From Aureibaculum algae (GTDB lineage: Bacteria; Bacteroidota; Bacteroidia; Flavobacteriales; Flavobacteriaceae), in NCBI RefSeq assembly GCF_006065315.1, contig NZ_CP040749.1, positions 4,486,001 through 4,550,000 of the forward strand: DNA of 64,000 nt, read 5' to 3'. This document shows positions 35,930 through 46,600 of the stretch, piece by piece. Made by a program: the position numbers and the translations under genes. Position 1 is the stretch's first letter. Each line of letters begins with the position of its first letter. Under the pieces are notes generated by a model, which was not told the origin of the DNA, made no database searches, and saw nothing but the letters and a program-made list of their open reading frames with translations.

Positions 35930-35957
35930 CAAAGATATTTTACCCCAACTTCTCCGT
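35930..35957 (-). promoter_or_regulatory. Possible promoter of the metZ-like gene
   Basis: On the minus strand TATCTTTG matches TAnnTTTG and TTGAC lies about 20 bases upstream within the 3' end of the fusion gene. This would let the metZ-like gene be expressed apart from the SAM-controlled operon before it. Confidence 0.45.
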
Positions 35958-38900
35958 CAACCTTAAAATATCACCAAAAACACCCCTTGCAGTAACTGCT
36001 GCTCCGGCACCTGCACCTTGAATAACAATAGGTTGGTCTCCATAAGATTCCGTATAAATTTCAAAAATAGAATCGCTACCTTTTACTTGACCTAATGGAC
36101 TATCTTCTGGTACAGAATCTAGTTGCACATTTAGTTTAGCACCATCATCTTTCGATAAATCACCAGACAAATCACCTACATACCTAAGTACATGGTTGGG
36201 TTTTTGATCTTGTTTTACAGTAGTATAAACGTCATCTAATTCGGCAATTCTAGTTAAAAATTCATCAGAAGAAACTGCTCTTAAATTCTCTGGAATCAAA
36301 TTTTGAATTTGCACATCTTCCAATTCATTTTTTAAATCTAATTCACGTGCTAAAATCAATAATTTTCTAGCCACATCATTACCACATAAATCTTCCCTAG
36401 CATCTGGCTCTGTATACCCGTTATCAATGGCCTCTTTTAAAATAACGCTAAATGGCCTATCCTCTACTGAAAAATGATTGAACAAATAGCTTAAAGATCC
36501 TGAAAAGACACCTCTAATTCTAGTTATATTTTCACCTGAAAGGTGTAACAATTGAATGGTATCAATTAGAGGTAAACCTGCACCAACATTGGTTTCGTAT
36601 AAATAATTTTTTTGATTTTTTGACAATACCTCTCTGAGTTCCTCATAAAAATCTAATCCAATTGTATTTCCAATTTTATTTGACGACACTAAGTCAAATC
36701 CATTTTCCGCCAACTTGATATAGTTAGCCACAAAATCTTTACTTGCTGTATTGTCAACTGCGATTAAATTTTCCAAATGATTTTGATTCGCAAAAGTGAT
36801 GATATCATCTACAGTATATGATATACCATCATTTACAATATCTGATTGCCAAGTTTCTTTTACGCCATTTCTATCAAGTAAGACTTTCTTAGAATTACCA
36901 ACACCAAAAATATTAAGTTTTATACCTTTTCGTTTTTCTATACCGTCTTTAGAATTTATAATTTGATTGATTAAAGTTCCACCAACCAAGCCATGTCCAA
37001 AAATGGCTATATTTATCTTTTTAGAAATGCCAAATATCTCACTGTGTATCACATTAAGAGCTTTGTGTAATTGCTCTTTTTTAACCACAATACTCACATT
37101 TTTTCCAGAAATAGTATTGTTAAATAATAAAGGTACTACTTGATTTTTAACAAGAGAGTTAAAAGGTTTATGAAAAGAACTCAAATCAATTCCTATCAAA
37201 GAAATAACGGAAACCTGATCTATAACACTTATTTTATTTACATCTTGAGAATAGAAGTCACTTTCAAATTCACGCTCTAAAGCAACAACAGCTTGAGTAG
37301 CTTTTTCTGCATCTACTACTAAACCAATACCCCGCTCTGAAGAACCTTGAGAGATAATACTTACACTAATATCATGATTACCTAACGCTCTAAATATTCT
37401 TGCATCTACACCTACTTTACCTAATAAACCACGACCTTCAAAATTAATTAATGCCGTATTTTCTAATACAGAAAGTGATTTAATACCTTTAGAACTTGCC
37501 CTAGCTGTAATTAAAGTACCTTCATCTTCAGGGTTAAAAGTATTAAGTATTCTTAAATTTATATTTTTTTCAATTAACGGAATAATCGTTTTAGCATGTA
37601 AGATTGTTGCTCCAAAATTTGCTAACTCATTGGCTTCACTATAAGAAAGTTCCTTTATTTTTCTTGCATCAGCAACCATATCAGGATTTGCAGTGTAAAT
37701 TCCATCCACATGCGTATAGTTCTGTAACTCTTCAGCATCTAAATAATTGGCTAATAAAGCAGCCGTATAATTACTACCATTTCTACCCAACGTAGTGGTT
37801 TCATTTTTTTGATTAGAAGCAATAAACCCAGTAACGATATTTACCGTTGTACCATTAAATTTTTTGAAGTGTTCTATTACATTCTCTTTAGAGATTTTAC
37901 CAACTGGTTGTGCATTCCCGAAGTTCTCGTCTGTTTTTATTAAGGTTCTAGCATCAGTAATATTTGTATTAACACCCTGATCCTTTAACACATTTGCAAG
38001 TAACTTTACAGAGAGTAATTCACCTTGAGCTAACACTTGATCTTTTATTTTTTGACTATAATCTCCTAATAATTGAACCCCATTAAAAAGTTTATCGAGT
38101 ATGGCAAACTCATCAGTAAAATCAATGTTTTCATAAATATCTCGTTGGTATTTCTTAAAAGTATCTAACGCTTCATGATAATCTTCATTTTTAACTGCTT
38201 TTTCAAGAATTGACTCCAATTCATTTGTCGCATTACCACGAGCAGAAACCACCACAGCAATTTTATCACCTTGATCTACCTTTCCCTTAATAATGGAAAC
38301 TACTTTATTGATGCCCTCTCCATTAGCAAGTGATTTACCTCCAAATTTTAATATCTTCATTCTTTTTGTTTCAGATGAAGGCCTAAATACACCTTCAATA
38401 ATCTTTTCTAATTGGTCAAATTCTATTAAAAAAGCATCGTGCCCGTGTACCGAATTAATTTCATTATAGGTAACATTGGGATGCGTTAATGCCAATTTTA
38501 GTTGTGTTTCTCTATTTTCTTCTGCTGTAAAGAACATGTCAGAATCTACTCCTACTAAATGAATATTAGCAGAAATAGTATCTAAAATTTTATCAGAATT
38601 ATCTTTAGAGGCATCAATGCTTTTAAGCAATTGATTCATTAATTTATATGCTGATAACTGAAAGCGTTCTTGTAACTTTTTACCGTGATGTAACAACCAA
38701 CTCTCTACATTAAAAACATCTAATTCTTCATTTTTTGAACGATGAAACCGCTCCTTAAAAGATTCTGGAGTTCTATAACATAACATGGCATGCATTCTGG
38801 CATCATGCACAGGACTGCTAGAATTTAATAAAAATTGTTCTTGAATTTGGCAATTGGCTATCAACCAATCAGTCGATTTCCAATCTGAAGCTACCGGAAT

Positions 38901-39329
38901 TAAATTTTCAGTAATTTCAGGAGATAACACTGCCATTTCCCATGCAATTCCACCACCCAAAGAACCTCCAACAATAGCAAACAGTTTGTTCACTTGCAAC
39001 TGTTTTAATCCCAATAAAAATAAACGTGCTATATCTCTTGCTACAAAATCTTTGTAATTTTCAATTACAAAACCATCATAGCCATTTCCTGGAATATTAA
39101 AAGCCAGCACGGTAAACTTTTTTGTATCAATAACCTTATCATCTCCTACTAAATCTGTCCACCAGCCACCTTCACCAGCAACATTACTATTTCCTGTTAA
39201 AGCGTGGTTAATCAAAACAATTGGTGCCGAATGAAGTTCTTTACCAAAAATTTGATAACTCAAGGGGATTTCTTCGTAAGAAACCCCTGACTGAGTTACA
39301 TAATTATGTATGCTGATTTTTGAAAGCAT
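35940..39329 (-). CDS. thrA: Homoserine O-acetyltransferase-like/aspartokinase/homoserine dehydrogenase fusion
   Basis: A 1129-residue protein with three enzyme parts. Residues 1-320 are an alpha/beta hydrolase close to MetX: VLINHALTGNSNV, nucleophile Ser123 in IVGGSLGGG, Asp262-264 region GVDSDMFF, and His297 in GHDAF. Residues 324-770 are aspartokinase (KILKFGGKSLANGEG, then ACT regions). Residues 772-1129 are homoserine dehydrogenase (INIAIFGHGLVGG, GVFSGSLSYLFNHF, GYTEPDAREDLCG). It would make aspartyl phosphate, homoserine and O-acetylhomoserine on one chain. It is 14 bases after the met17-like gene and shares its SAM-I riboswitch. Confidence 0.94.
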   Translation of the reverse strand: MLSKISIHNYVTQSGVSYEEIPLSYQIFGKELHSAPIVLINHALTGNSNVAGEGGWWTDLVGDDKVIDTKKFTVLAFNIPGNGYDGFVIENYKDFVARDIARLFLLGLKQLQVNKLFAIVGGSLGGGIAWEMAVLSPEITENLIPVASDWKSTDWLIANCQIQEQFLLNSSSPVHDARMHAMLCYRTPESFKERFHRSKNEELDVFNVESWLLHHGKKLQERFQLSAYKLMNQLLKSIDASKDNSDKILDTISANIHLVGVDSDMFFTAEENRETQLKLALTHPNVTYNEINSVHGHDAFLIEFDQLEKIIEGVFRPSSETKRMKILKFGGKSLANGEGINKVVSIIKGKVDQGDKIAVVVSARGNATNELESILEKAVKNEDYHEALDTFKKYQRDIYENIDFTDEFAILDKLFNGVQLLGDYSQKIKDQVLAQGELLSVKLLANVLKDQGVNTNITDARTLIKTDENFGNAQPVGKISKENVIEHFKKFNGTTVNIVTGFIASNQKNETTTLGRNGSNYTAALLANYLDAEELQNYTHVDGIYTANPDMVADARKIKELSYSEANELANFGATILHAKTIIPLIEKNINLRILNTFNPEDEGTLITARASSKGIKSLSVLENTALINFEGRGLLGKVGVDARIFRALGNHDISVSIISQGSSERGIGLVVDAEKATQAVVALEREFESDFYSQDVNKISVIDQVSVISLIGIDLSSFHKPFNSLVKNQVVPLLFNNTISGKNVSIVVKKEQLHKALNVIHSEIFGISKKINIAIFGHGLVGGTLINQIINSKDGIEKRKGIKLNIFGVGNSKKVLLDRNGVKETWQSDIVNDGISYTVDDIITFANQNHLENLIAVDNTASKDFVANYIKLAENGFDLVSSNKIGNTIGLDFYEELREVLSKNQKNYLYETNVGAGLPLIDTIQLLHLSGENITRIRGVFSGSLSYLFNHFSVEDRPFSVILKEAIDNGYTEPDAREDLCGNDVARKLLILARELDLKNELEDVQIQNLIPENLRAVSSDEFLTRIAELDDVYTTVKQDQKPNHVLRYVGDLSGDLSKDDGAKLNVQLDSVPEDSPLGQVKGSDSIFEIYTESYGDQPIVIQGAGAGAAVTARGVFGDILRLTEKLG

Positions 39330-39343
39330 GTTTTATTACGAGA

Positions 39344-40636
39344 TTAAGCTAATACACTTTTATCAATTGCGGCAAATGCCTCTTCTAAATCAGCTTTTAA
39401 ATCTTCTATATCTTCTAAACCAACAGATAATCTAATCAAATCTTGACCTACACCCGCATCAGCTTGCTGTTCTGCAGTTAACTGCTGATGAGTTGTACTT
39501 GCTGGATGAATAATTAGCGATTTTGTATCACCAATATTTGCTAACAAAGAAAATATTTTGGTTGCATCAGTAACTTTTTTGGCCGATTCAAATCCACCTT
39601 TTACACCAAAAGTTACCAATCCACTTTGACCTTTTGGTAAGTATTCTTTCGCTAATGCATTGTATTTATTACTTTCTAAACCTGGGTAATTAACCCAAAC
39701 AACTTCGTCTCTACCTTCTAACCAAGTTGCCAATTCAAGAGCATTAGCACTATGTTGTTTGATTCTAACTGGTAATGTTTCTAAACCTTGTATAATTTGA
39801 AAAGCATTAAATGGACTTAACGCTCCACCAAAATCACGTAAACCTTCCAATATTAATTTAAAAGTAAATGCTGCAGCACCTAAAGCTTCGCTATACACTA
39901 AACCGTGGTAACCAGCACTTGGCTCTGTAAATTCAGGAAATTTACCATTTGTCCAATCAAAAGTTCCTGCATCAATAATTGCTCCACCCAATGAAGTTCC
40001 TTGTCCGCCAATATATTTTGTAAGTGAATGAATTACAAGGTTAGCTCCATAATCAATTGGATTTAATAAAGCTGGAGTTGCAACGGTATTATCTACAATA
40101 AAAGGTACTTGAGCTGCCTTAGCTTCTTTTGATATTGCTTTTAAATCTAGCACATCTAATTTTGGATTACCCAAAGATTCTACAAAAAAAGCTCTTGTAT
40201 TTTCTTTAACTGCTTTACCGAAACTTTCAGGATCAGATGCATCTACAAAAGTAGTTGTTATTCCTAATCTTGGTAAGGTAACGTTTAAAAGGTTATAGGT
40301 TCCTCCATACAAACTGCTTGATGCAACGATATGATCTCCAGATTTCAAAAGCGTTAAAAGACCTGTTGAAATTGCCGCTGATCCTGAGGCGAAAACTACC
40401 GCTCCAATACCACCTTCAACCGCAGCTAATCTTTTTTGTAATATTTCATTTGTTGGATTATTTAAACGTGTATAAATAAAACCTAGTTCTTTTAATGAAA
40501 ATAAATTTGCAGCATGATCTGTATCATTAAATACATATGATGATGTCTGATAAATAGGAACAGCTCTTGTTCCACCATTTGTTGTTGTGTCGTGACCCGC
40601 GTGTAACGCGTTGGTTGCTAATTTTGGAGTACTCAT
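39344..40636 (-). CDS. O-acetylhomoserine sulfhydrylase
   Basis: A 430-residue PLP enzyme that makes homocysteine from O-acetylhomoserine and sulfide. The long form of the family is seen: TNALHAGHDTTTNGGTRAVPIYQTSSYV at the start (given here in two parts: TNALHAGHD and TRAVPIYQTSSYV), FASGSAAISTGLLTLL, VDNTVATPALLNPIDYGANL, the PLP lysine in VIHSLTKYIGGQGTSLGG, and LIIHPASTTHQQL. The inserted segment around 230-250 separates it from MetZ/MetB. It heads the operon with the MetX-ThrA fusion and is controlled by the SAM-I riboswitch 155 bases upstream. Confidence 0.92.
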   Translation of the reverse strand: MSTPKLATNALHAGHDTTTNGGTRAVPIYQTSSYVFNDTDHAANLFSLKELGFIYTRLNNPTNEILQKRLAAVEGGIGAVVFASGSAAISTGLLTLLKSGDHIVASSSLYGGTYNLLNVTLPRLGITTTFVDASDPESFGKAVKENTRAFFVESLGNPKLDVLDLKAISKEAKAAQVPFIVDNTVATPALLNPIDYGANLVIHSLTKYIGGQGTSLGGAIIDAGTFDWTNGKFPEFTEPSAGYHGLVYSEALGAAAFTFKLILEGLRDFGGALSPFNAFQIIQGLETLPVRIKQHSANALELATWLEGRDEVVWVNYPGLESNKYNALAKEYLPKGQSGLVTFGVKGGFESAKKVTDATKIFSLLANIGDTKSLIIHPASTTHQQLTAEQQADAGVGQDLIRLSVGLEDIEDLKADLEEAFAAIDKSVLA

Positions 40637-40790
40637 TTTTCTTACTTTTTAAATTAATAATGATTAAAGTTAAAAGTCAAATGCACCATTTTTGTGGCGT
40701 ACTTACAAGAAAAATGTTATTAAGAAATACATAAAAATTACTGAATGTAATTTTGTCTGTGTTATCTATCCTAAAGCTTAAATACTTTTT

Positions 40791-40870
40791 TGGTAGAATT
40801 TAGCACCTTCTTTAAAGATTAAAGGGTTGCTAAGGCTTCAACGGGTCTATCCCTCCGCCTTTCTTGATAA
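40791..40870 (-). promoter_or_regulatory. SAM-I riboswitch (S-box) before met17-like gene
   Basis: On the minus strand TTATCAAGAAAGGCGGAGGG is followed by GACCC, GTTGAAGCC, TTAGCAACCC, a TTTAATCTTTAAA stem and GAAGGTGCTAAATTCTACC, all hallmarks of the SAM-I aptamer. It is more than 85 percent like the element at 21917 in the conserved core. SAM binding should lower expression of the sulfhydrylase and the MetX-ThrA fusion. The remaining part of the 40637-41019 gap holds nothing I recognise. Confidence 0.93.
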
Positions 40871-41019
40871 CAATTTCAATAAGTAATTGAACTTACGTTG
40901 CAAATATTGCAAAACAATTCTAATATATCAAAGCTTTTTCTTTACTTTTTTTAGAATTCAATATGAATAACGCAAAATATAAACTATTATTTTTCTTCTA
41001 TCGTCTTGAAACAAATATC

Positions 41020-41421
41020 CTATTTAAGTTCTGCATGTCCAAAACTTACTGAAAAATCTACACACCAAATATCTACAATTTTATATTTAGACACATCTGT
41101 ATTTTCTGGAATTGCGTATGAATAATTGCCAGAAATACCTTTTAAATCTCCTAAAGAAACAAAATCAGATGAGCCAACAGCAGTTGTAAGATACACTAAT
41201 AACTTAGGTCCATTATCCGTTTTAAAATTGGTAAAATTTAACGTTTTTAGGTCCGTGCTAACCGATGCTTTACCTGTTGTAGCATGAGCACCCGAAACAA
41301 AATCTCCAGCTTGAATTTCAACTTCTTCCATCTCTTCTTGTTCGGCTTTCATTTCACCATCAGAAGACGAACAATTCAAAAAAAACACCATTAAAAATGA
41401 CAATATCAATACCTTTCGCAT
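41020..41421 (-). CDS. DM13-domain lipoprotein
   Basis: A 133-residue lipoprotein (signal ending VFFLNC, Cys17) with an acidic linker, then a DM13 domain: AGDFVSGAHATTGKASVST, LNFTNFKTDNGPKLLVYLTT, and KYKIVDIWCVDFSVSFGHAEL. The conserved Cys in VDIWCVDFSVSFG is present; DM13 domains are thought to take part in redox or electron transfer steps at the cell surface. It is divergent from metK and stands alone. Confidence 0.9.
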   Translation of the reverse strand: MRKVLILSFLMVFFLNCSSSDGEMKAEQEEMEEVEIQAGDFVSGAHATTGKASVSTDLKTLNFTNFKTDNGPKLLVYLTTAVGSSDFVSLGDLKGISGNYSYAIPENTDVSKYKIVDIWCVDFSVSFGHAELK

Positions 41422-41525
41422 ATTTATAGTTTTTGTTTTTGTCGTAACAATTTACAGAAGCTTACAGAAAAATAAAAATTACCAAAATTTTAATATTACT
41501 TTATATGTTATGACTTTTATTTTTC

Positions 41526-41533
41526 TACCTTTG
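41526..41533 (+). promoter_or_regulatory. -7 element of the metK promoter
   Basis: TACCTTTG fits TAnnTTTG. Transcription would start near 41540, giving a leader of about 150 bases that holds a TTGAATAA/TTATTCAA hairpin (41543-41563) and the SAM-II riboswitch. The -33 box is poor. Confidence 0.6.
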
Positions 41534-41574
41534 CCCCCGTTATTGAATAAATTGATTATTCAATTTTATAATAC

Positions 41575-41660
41575 AGAGGATTAATTTGACTGATTGCAAC
41601 CTCTTTAAAAATGCTAAAGCAGTAATCCTACTCCTTTAGTCTGTTTTGCAATCTTTTTTA
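41575..41660 (+). promoter_or_regulatory. SAM-II riboswitch before metK
   Basis: The compact SAM-II aptamer is seen: P1 AGAGG (41575-41579) pairs with CCTCT (41600-41604), the loop carries TTAATTTGACTGATTGCA, and the 3' part reads AAAATGCTAAAGCAG, whose end can pair back to ACTG in the loop for the pseudoknot. Downstream TTGCAATC (41646-41653), followed by TTTTTT, is exactly complementary to GATTGCAA inside the aptamer (41592-41599), so binding and this pairing exclude one another. It lies 30 bases before the metK start and should lower metK expression when SAM is high. Confidence 0.88.
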
Positions 41661-41690
41661 TTTAAAATCGTTACCATTTAAAATAACATT

Positions 41691-42947
41691 ATGGCATATT
41701 TATTTACATCAGAAAGTGTTTCGGAAGGACACCCTGACAAAGTCGCAGATCAAATTAGCGACGCATTATTAGACAATTTTTTAGCCTTTGACCCTGAGTC
41801 TAAAGTAGCTTGTGAAACTTTAGTAACCACTGGACAAGTTGTATTAGCAGGAGAGGTTAAAAGTAAGACCTATTTAGACGTTCAAGAAATTGCAAGAAAG
41901 GTGATCAATAAAATTGGTTATACCAAAGGTGAGTATCAGTTTTCTGGTGATTCTTGTGGTGTAATTTCGTTGATACACGAACAATCTCAAGATATTAATC
42001 AAGGTGTTGATAGAGCTACGAAAGAAGAGCAAGGTGCAGGTGACCAAGGAATGATGTTTGGTTATGCAACCAACGAAACTGAAAATTACATGCCTTTGGC
42101 TTTAGATATTTCTCACAAAATATTACAAGTATTGGCCGAATTACGAAGAGAAAATTATGAAATTTCATATTTAAGACCTGATGCTAAAAGTCAGGTTACT
42201 ATTGAATATAGTGATGATAACAAACCTCAACGCATAGATGCCATTGTAGTTTCCACGCAACATGACGATTTTGACAATAATGATGCAAACATGTTGGCAA
42301 AGATTAAAAGTGATATCGTTTCTATATTAATACCTAGAGTTAAAGAATTGTTCCCTGCTCATGTACAGGCATTATTTAATGATGACATTGCGTATCATAT
42401 TAACCCAACAGGTAAATTTGTAATTGGTGGTCCACATGGTGATACCGGTTTAACAGGAAGAAAAATTATTGTAGATACATACGGTGGCAAAGGAGCTCAC
42501 GGTGGTGGTGCATTTTCAGGAAAAGATCCAAGTAAAGTAGATAGAAGTGCGGCGTATGCCTCTAGACATATTGCAAAAAATTTAGTAGCTGCAGGTGTTG
42601 CAAGCGAAGTACTTGTGCAAGTAAGTTATGCTATTGGAGTTGTGGAACCTACTTCAATATTTGTAGATACTTATGGAACCTCAACTTTAGGTTTGACAGA
42701 TGGTGAAATTGCGAGGAAAGCTGCTTCAATTTTTGATATGCGACCAGCTGCTATAGAAGAGCGTTTAAAATTACGTAACCCAATATATTTAGAAACTGCT
42801 GCCTACGGACATATGGGTAAAGCTCCACAAACAATTACAAAAGTATTTGAAAGCCCGTATTCAGGTAAAGTGGAAAAAGAAGTAGAATTATTTACTTGGG
42901 AAAAATTAGATTTTGTAGATAAAGTAAAGGAAGCTTTTAATATTTAA
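41691..42947 (+). CDS. metK: Methionine adenosyltransferase (SAM synthetase)
   Basis: A full-length MetK of 418 residues, which makes SAM from methionine and ATP. Conserved motifs: [20 protein letters not shown] (ATP and Mg site), [15 protein letters not shown], and the phosphate loop [20 protein letters not shown] with [19 protein letters not shown]. It is monocistronic with a SAM-II riboswitch in front and a strong terminator behind; it completes the methionine pathway coded in the window. Confidence 0.98.
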   Translation: MAYLFTSESVSEGHPDKVADQISDALLDNFLAFDPESKVACETLVTTGQVVLAGEVKSKTYLDVQEIARKVINKIGYTKGEYQFSGDSCGVISLIHEQSQDINQGVDRATKEEQGAGDQGMMFGYATNETENYMPLALDISHKILQVLAELRRENYEISYLRPDAKSQVTIEYSDDNKPQRIDAIVVSTQHDDFDNNDANMLAKIKSDIVSILIPRVKELFPAHVQALFNDDIAYHINPTGKFVIGGPHGDTGLTGRKIIVDTYGGKGAHGGGAFSGKDPSKVDRSAAYASRHIAKNLVAAGVASEVLVQVSYAIGVVEPTSIFVDTYGTSTLGLTDGEIARKAASIFDMRPAAIEERLKLRNPIYLETAAYGHMGKAPQTITKVFESPYSGKVEKEVELFTWEKLDFVDKVKEAFNI

Positions 42948-42967
42948 GCAAACCTATTTTAATATAT

Positions 42968-43004
42968 AAAGCCTCATGGTCAATTGACTATGAGGCTTTT
43001 TTTA
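42968..43004 (+). terminator. Terminator of metK
   Basis: AAAGCCTCAT and ATGAGGCTTT pair around the self-complementary GTCAATTGAC, followed by a run of T. It lies 20 bases after the metK stop. A degenerate copy in the same orientation lies at 47043-47080. Confidence 0.92.
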
Positions 43005-43205
43005 TCTATGCACTGTTGACTTCTCCATAAAATTTACCAACCTTTGTTATGTTGAATTCACCGAAAGAATTATTGATCTTTTTTAACCTTGGTTTTTGAA
43101 GTCTAAATAAACTACAACTAACTATATTTCTTATATTTGGTAATAAGTAATGATGCATATATCCCTAAGTTGTGCAACATTTGATCAGAACGAACCAAAC
43201 AAAGT

Positions 43206-43568
43206 ATGAAACCTTTAAAAAATCAAGAAATAGCGGAACTTTTCTCGAACGGAAAATTTGAGGAAATAATGGATTTTTTAAGTGACGAAATAGTTTGGAA
43301 TGTTGTTGGAGAAAACTCTTTTGATGGAAAAAAAGCAGTTATTGAAAATTGCAAAATGACTGCGGAATATTTTAAATCTGTACAAACGGATTTTAAAATA
43401 GATGAAGTTCTTGTTTCAGACAACAAAGTAGTCGTAATCGGAACAGCTGAATTTAAAAGAGACGGGAAACGAATGAATTTTATCTCTGCTTGTGACATTT
43501 ACCACTTTAACGATAAAAATGAGATTGAAACAATATCCTCATACTGTATTCCTGAAAAAAAAAATTAA
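43206..43568 (+). CDS. NTF2-like (SnoaL/DUF4440-type) protein
   Basis: A 120-residue cytoplasmic protein with the cone-shaped NTF2-like fold pattern: an N-terminal helix (NQEIAELFSNGKFEEIMDFL), SDEIVWNVVGENSFDGKKAV, and four strands ending ISACDIYHFNDKNEIETISSY. Such proteins are isomerases, cyclases or binding domains; no catalytic Asp-His pair can be assigned. It is a single gene between the metK terminator and the convergent DUF2723 gene. The start has a purine-rich AACAAAGT upstream. Confidence 0.8.
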   Translation: MKPLKNQEIAELFSNGKFEEIMDFLSDEIVWNVVGENSFDGKKAVIENCKMTAEYFKSVQTDFKIDEVLVSDNKVVVIGTAEFKRDGKRMNFISACDIYHFNDKNEIETISSYCIPEKKN

Positions 43569-43662
43569 AAACGGTGTATTACAAAAAACGATGGTTATAA
43601 TTTCCTGAAAATAACATAAATTTATTTTCACCTTGTAGCTCGGATATACATAAATTAAATTA

Positions 43663-46600
43663 TCATTCTATAACACCTTCTAAAGATCGGATAGAAGTGA
43701 TATATCCCTTTTTAAGTTGAGTTGCAAACTCTTTATCATATTCATCAGCAGTTACAACGACATTGTTATACATTATAAAAGTTGTTTCAATATCATCATA
43801 ATATTGTGAGATGCCATTATTATCTAAACCGCTGTAGAATTCTATTCGGTCTTGAAAAATATCAATTAAGGTTTTGGCAACATTTCGTGCTTTTTCTATT
43901 CCACCAATCATATAGTAAGCTTCGGGATAACCCAATACAAAACTGATATGACCATATTGTTTTACTGGCATTTTATCCATAGAAAGGTCTAATATTTCTT
44001 CCGCCTTATCTTTTTTTCCTACTTGTATTAATGCTTCTGCCAAACGAATTAAACTATTTCTAAAAGTAATCCCATTTTTACGGGTTTCAACATCAACATA
44101 AATATCTCCATTGCTGTTTCTCCAATCCCACTTTTTTACATTATTGTACATCGTTTCGACATCTATCCTACCTATACCTAATACACTTTTAGGTTGTCCA
44201 TTGGGGCTCTTGCTAGGTTTTAAAATAGGTACAAATTTATAGGCTAACCCATCCAGTTGAAGGTAGTCCTTAAGCCAAATATATTCATCATCAACATAGG
44301 CTCCTCCAGTAAAATAAATAGGCCTAGTCCAATCGTTACTGGCTAAAATGTCTAACATTAAAATTCGGTGTTTTTGAATACCAATTTTATCTATTTTAAT
44401 ATCAATGTAGGGCACAATTTTGTCAGCGTCTTTTAAAGGTACTATCTTGTTTTTCAGCACGGCTGCTTTATCAATGGAGATTCTTAACTTATTGGTTGGG
44501 TAGTATTTATCTGGAAATCCGTCTCCATCATAATTTACAAAAGTTCTTGTATCATCACTTGCTAACCAATTTATAAAAGCTTTAATATCCATTACGGTAT
44601 TCTTAAATGCAGGATTTGGATAGTGAAAAGCAACATCTAAAGATCCTGTTTTATAATCGTCATGCACCAATTGCCCAGGAATAGGTTCCGCCAAATAAGT
44701 TTTTCTTTTTTGCTGATCGATATACCAATCCGTAGCAAATAAACTGGTGCATACCAGTTTAATATCTGTTCTATAACCTTCCACCTCTTGCATATACCAC
44801 AAAGGGAAAGTATCATTATCTCCAATGGTAAACATAATGGCATTTTCTTGTGCAGAATCTAAATAGGCCTTGGCATTATTTCTAGTGGCATATTTACCAG
44901 AACGGTCGTGGTCATCCCAATTCTGAAAGCCCATTAAAATAGGTACGGCCAATAAGCAAAAAACACTGATGGATGTTGCCAATATTTTAGGATTAACTTT
45001 ATCTTTGAATTGCAGATAGAGAGCGAGTACACCAAAACCTATCCATATAGCAAAAACATAGAAAGAACCAACGACGGCATAATCACGCTCGCGAGGTTCA
45101 AAAGGCTTTGGGTTAGTGTAAAATACAATTGCTAATCCTGTAAAAGCAAAAAAGAGAAATAGTATATAAAAATTCTTTTTATCAAACTTAATATGAAATA
45201 GCAACCCGATTATACCCAAAATTAATGGTGAAAAGAAGTAGGTATTTCTACCTTTATTATCTTTTATTTCAACAGGTAAGTTACTTTGGGAACCCAATCT
45301 CATTTCATCAATAAAATTTATTCCACTTAACCAATTGCCATGATTGTCCATATTACCCTGTATATCATCTTGTCTACCTGCAAAATTCCACATAAAATAC
45401 CTACCGTACATATACCCAAATTGGAATTCAACCATAAAACTTAGATTCTCTCCAAAAGTGGGTCTTCGTTTACTTTTTGTTGGTATACCTGAAATACTTT
45501 TATAATTGGCTATTACATTTGGTGAAGGGTCAACCATACGTGGAATAAAGCCTTTGTGTTTGTCAGTGTAATTTCGACGGGCATCTTTATAGCGATTTAC
45601 AATTACATATTTACCGGCTTTTTCATCTTTTTCGTACTTTGGTTTATCATCTTTATAAGGGTTCTTTGAATCTTGTATGCCTATTCCTGAATAATAAGAA
45701 TCGTAAAAAATACTGGTATCGCCATACTGTTCACGATTATAATAAGCTAATAATTCTCTTGCACTTGATGGATTATTTTCGTTAATAGTTGTATTCGCAT
45801 TGGCACGGATAGGTAACATTATCCATGATGAGAAACCTATCATTATAAACAACAGACATAAAATAATTAGGTTCGCATGAATCAAATTCTTTTTACGGGT
45901 GTAACGTATCGCAACATAAAAGATAATGATTAAAACTAAACCTGAAATTATACTACCTGAATTAAAAGGCATACCCATTGTGTTTATAAAAAACAACTCT
46001 GATACACTAAAAAAGGCCAACGTATAAGGGAATAAAAACTTAAAAACAAACGCTAAAACCAGTACTGAAGCTATATTCGCAATTATGAATTTTACGAATG
46101 TAATATTTTGATATCTTTTATAAAAGTAAATAAACACAATGGATGGAATTATTAATAAAGAAAGTATGTGAACTCCAAAAGATAAACCCACAATAAAAGC
46201 AATTAATAATAACCATTTATGCCCTCTGAGTTTATCCATTTCTATTTCCCAACGCAGGCCTAACCAAAAAAGTAGCCCCATTAAAAAAGATGACATGGCA
46301 TATACTTCTGCCTCAACGGCACTGTACCAAAAACTATCTGAAAATGTATATGCTAAAGCACCTACTAAACCACTGCCTAAAATGGCAATAGCATTACTTT
46401 GATTAATCTCCTCACCATTTTTTAGAATGATTTTTTTTGCCAAAATGGTTATCGTCCAAAACAAAAAAAGAATGGCAAAAGCACTAGACAATGCTGACAT
46501 AAAGTTGGTCATCATAGCAATATGTTCAATATCTGATGTAAACATTGCAAAAAATGCACCTATCATTTGAAATAAAGGGGCTCCTGGTGGGTGTCCAACT

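Noticed and set aside
43223..43498. Antisense frame within the NTF2-like gene
   Set aside because: The plus-strand frame has a proper start and an NTF2-like pattern; the antisense frame has no recognisable features.
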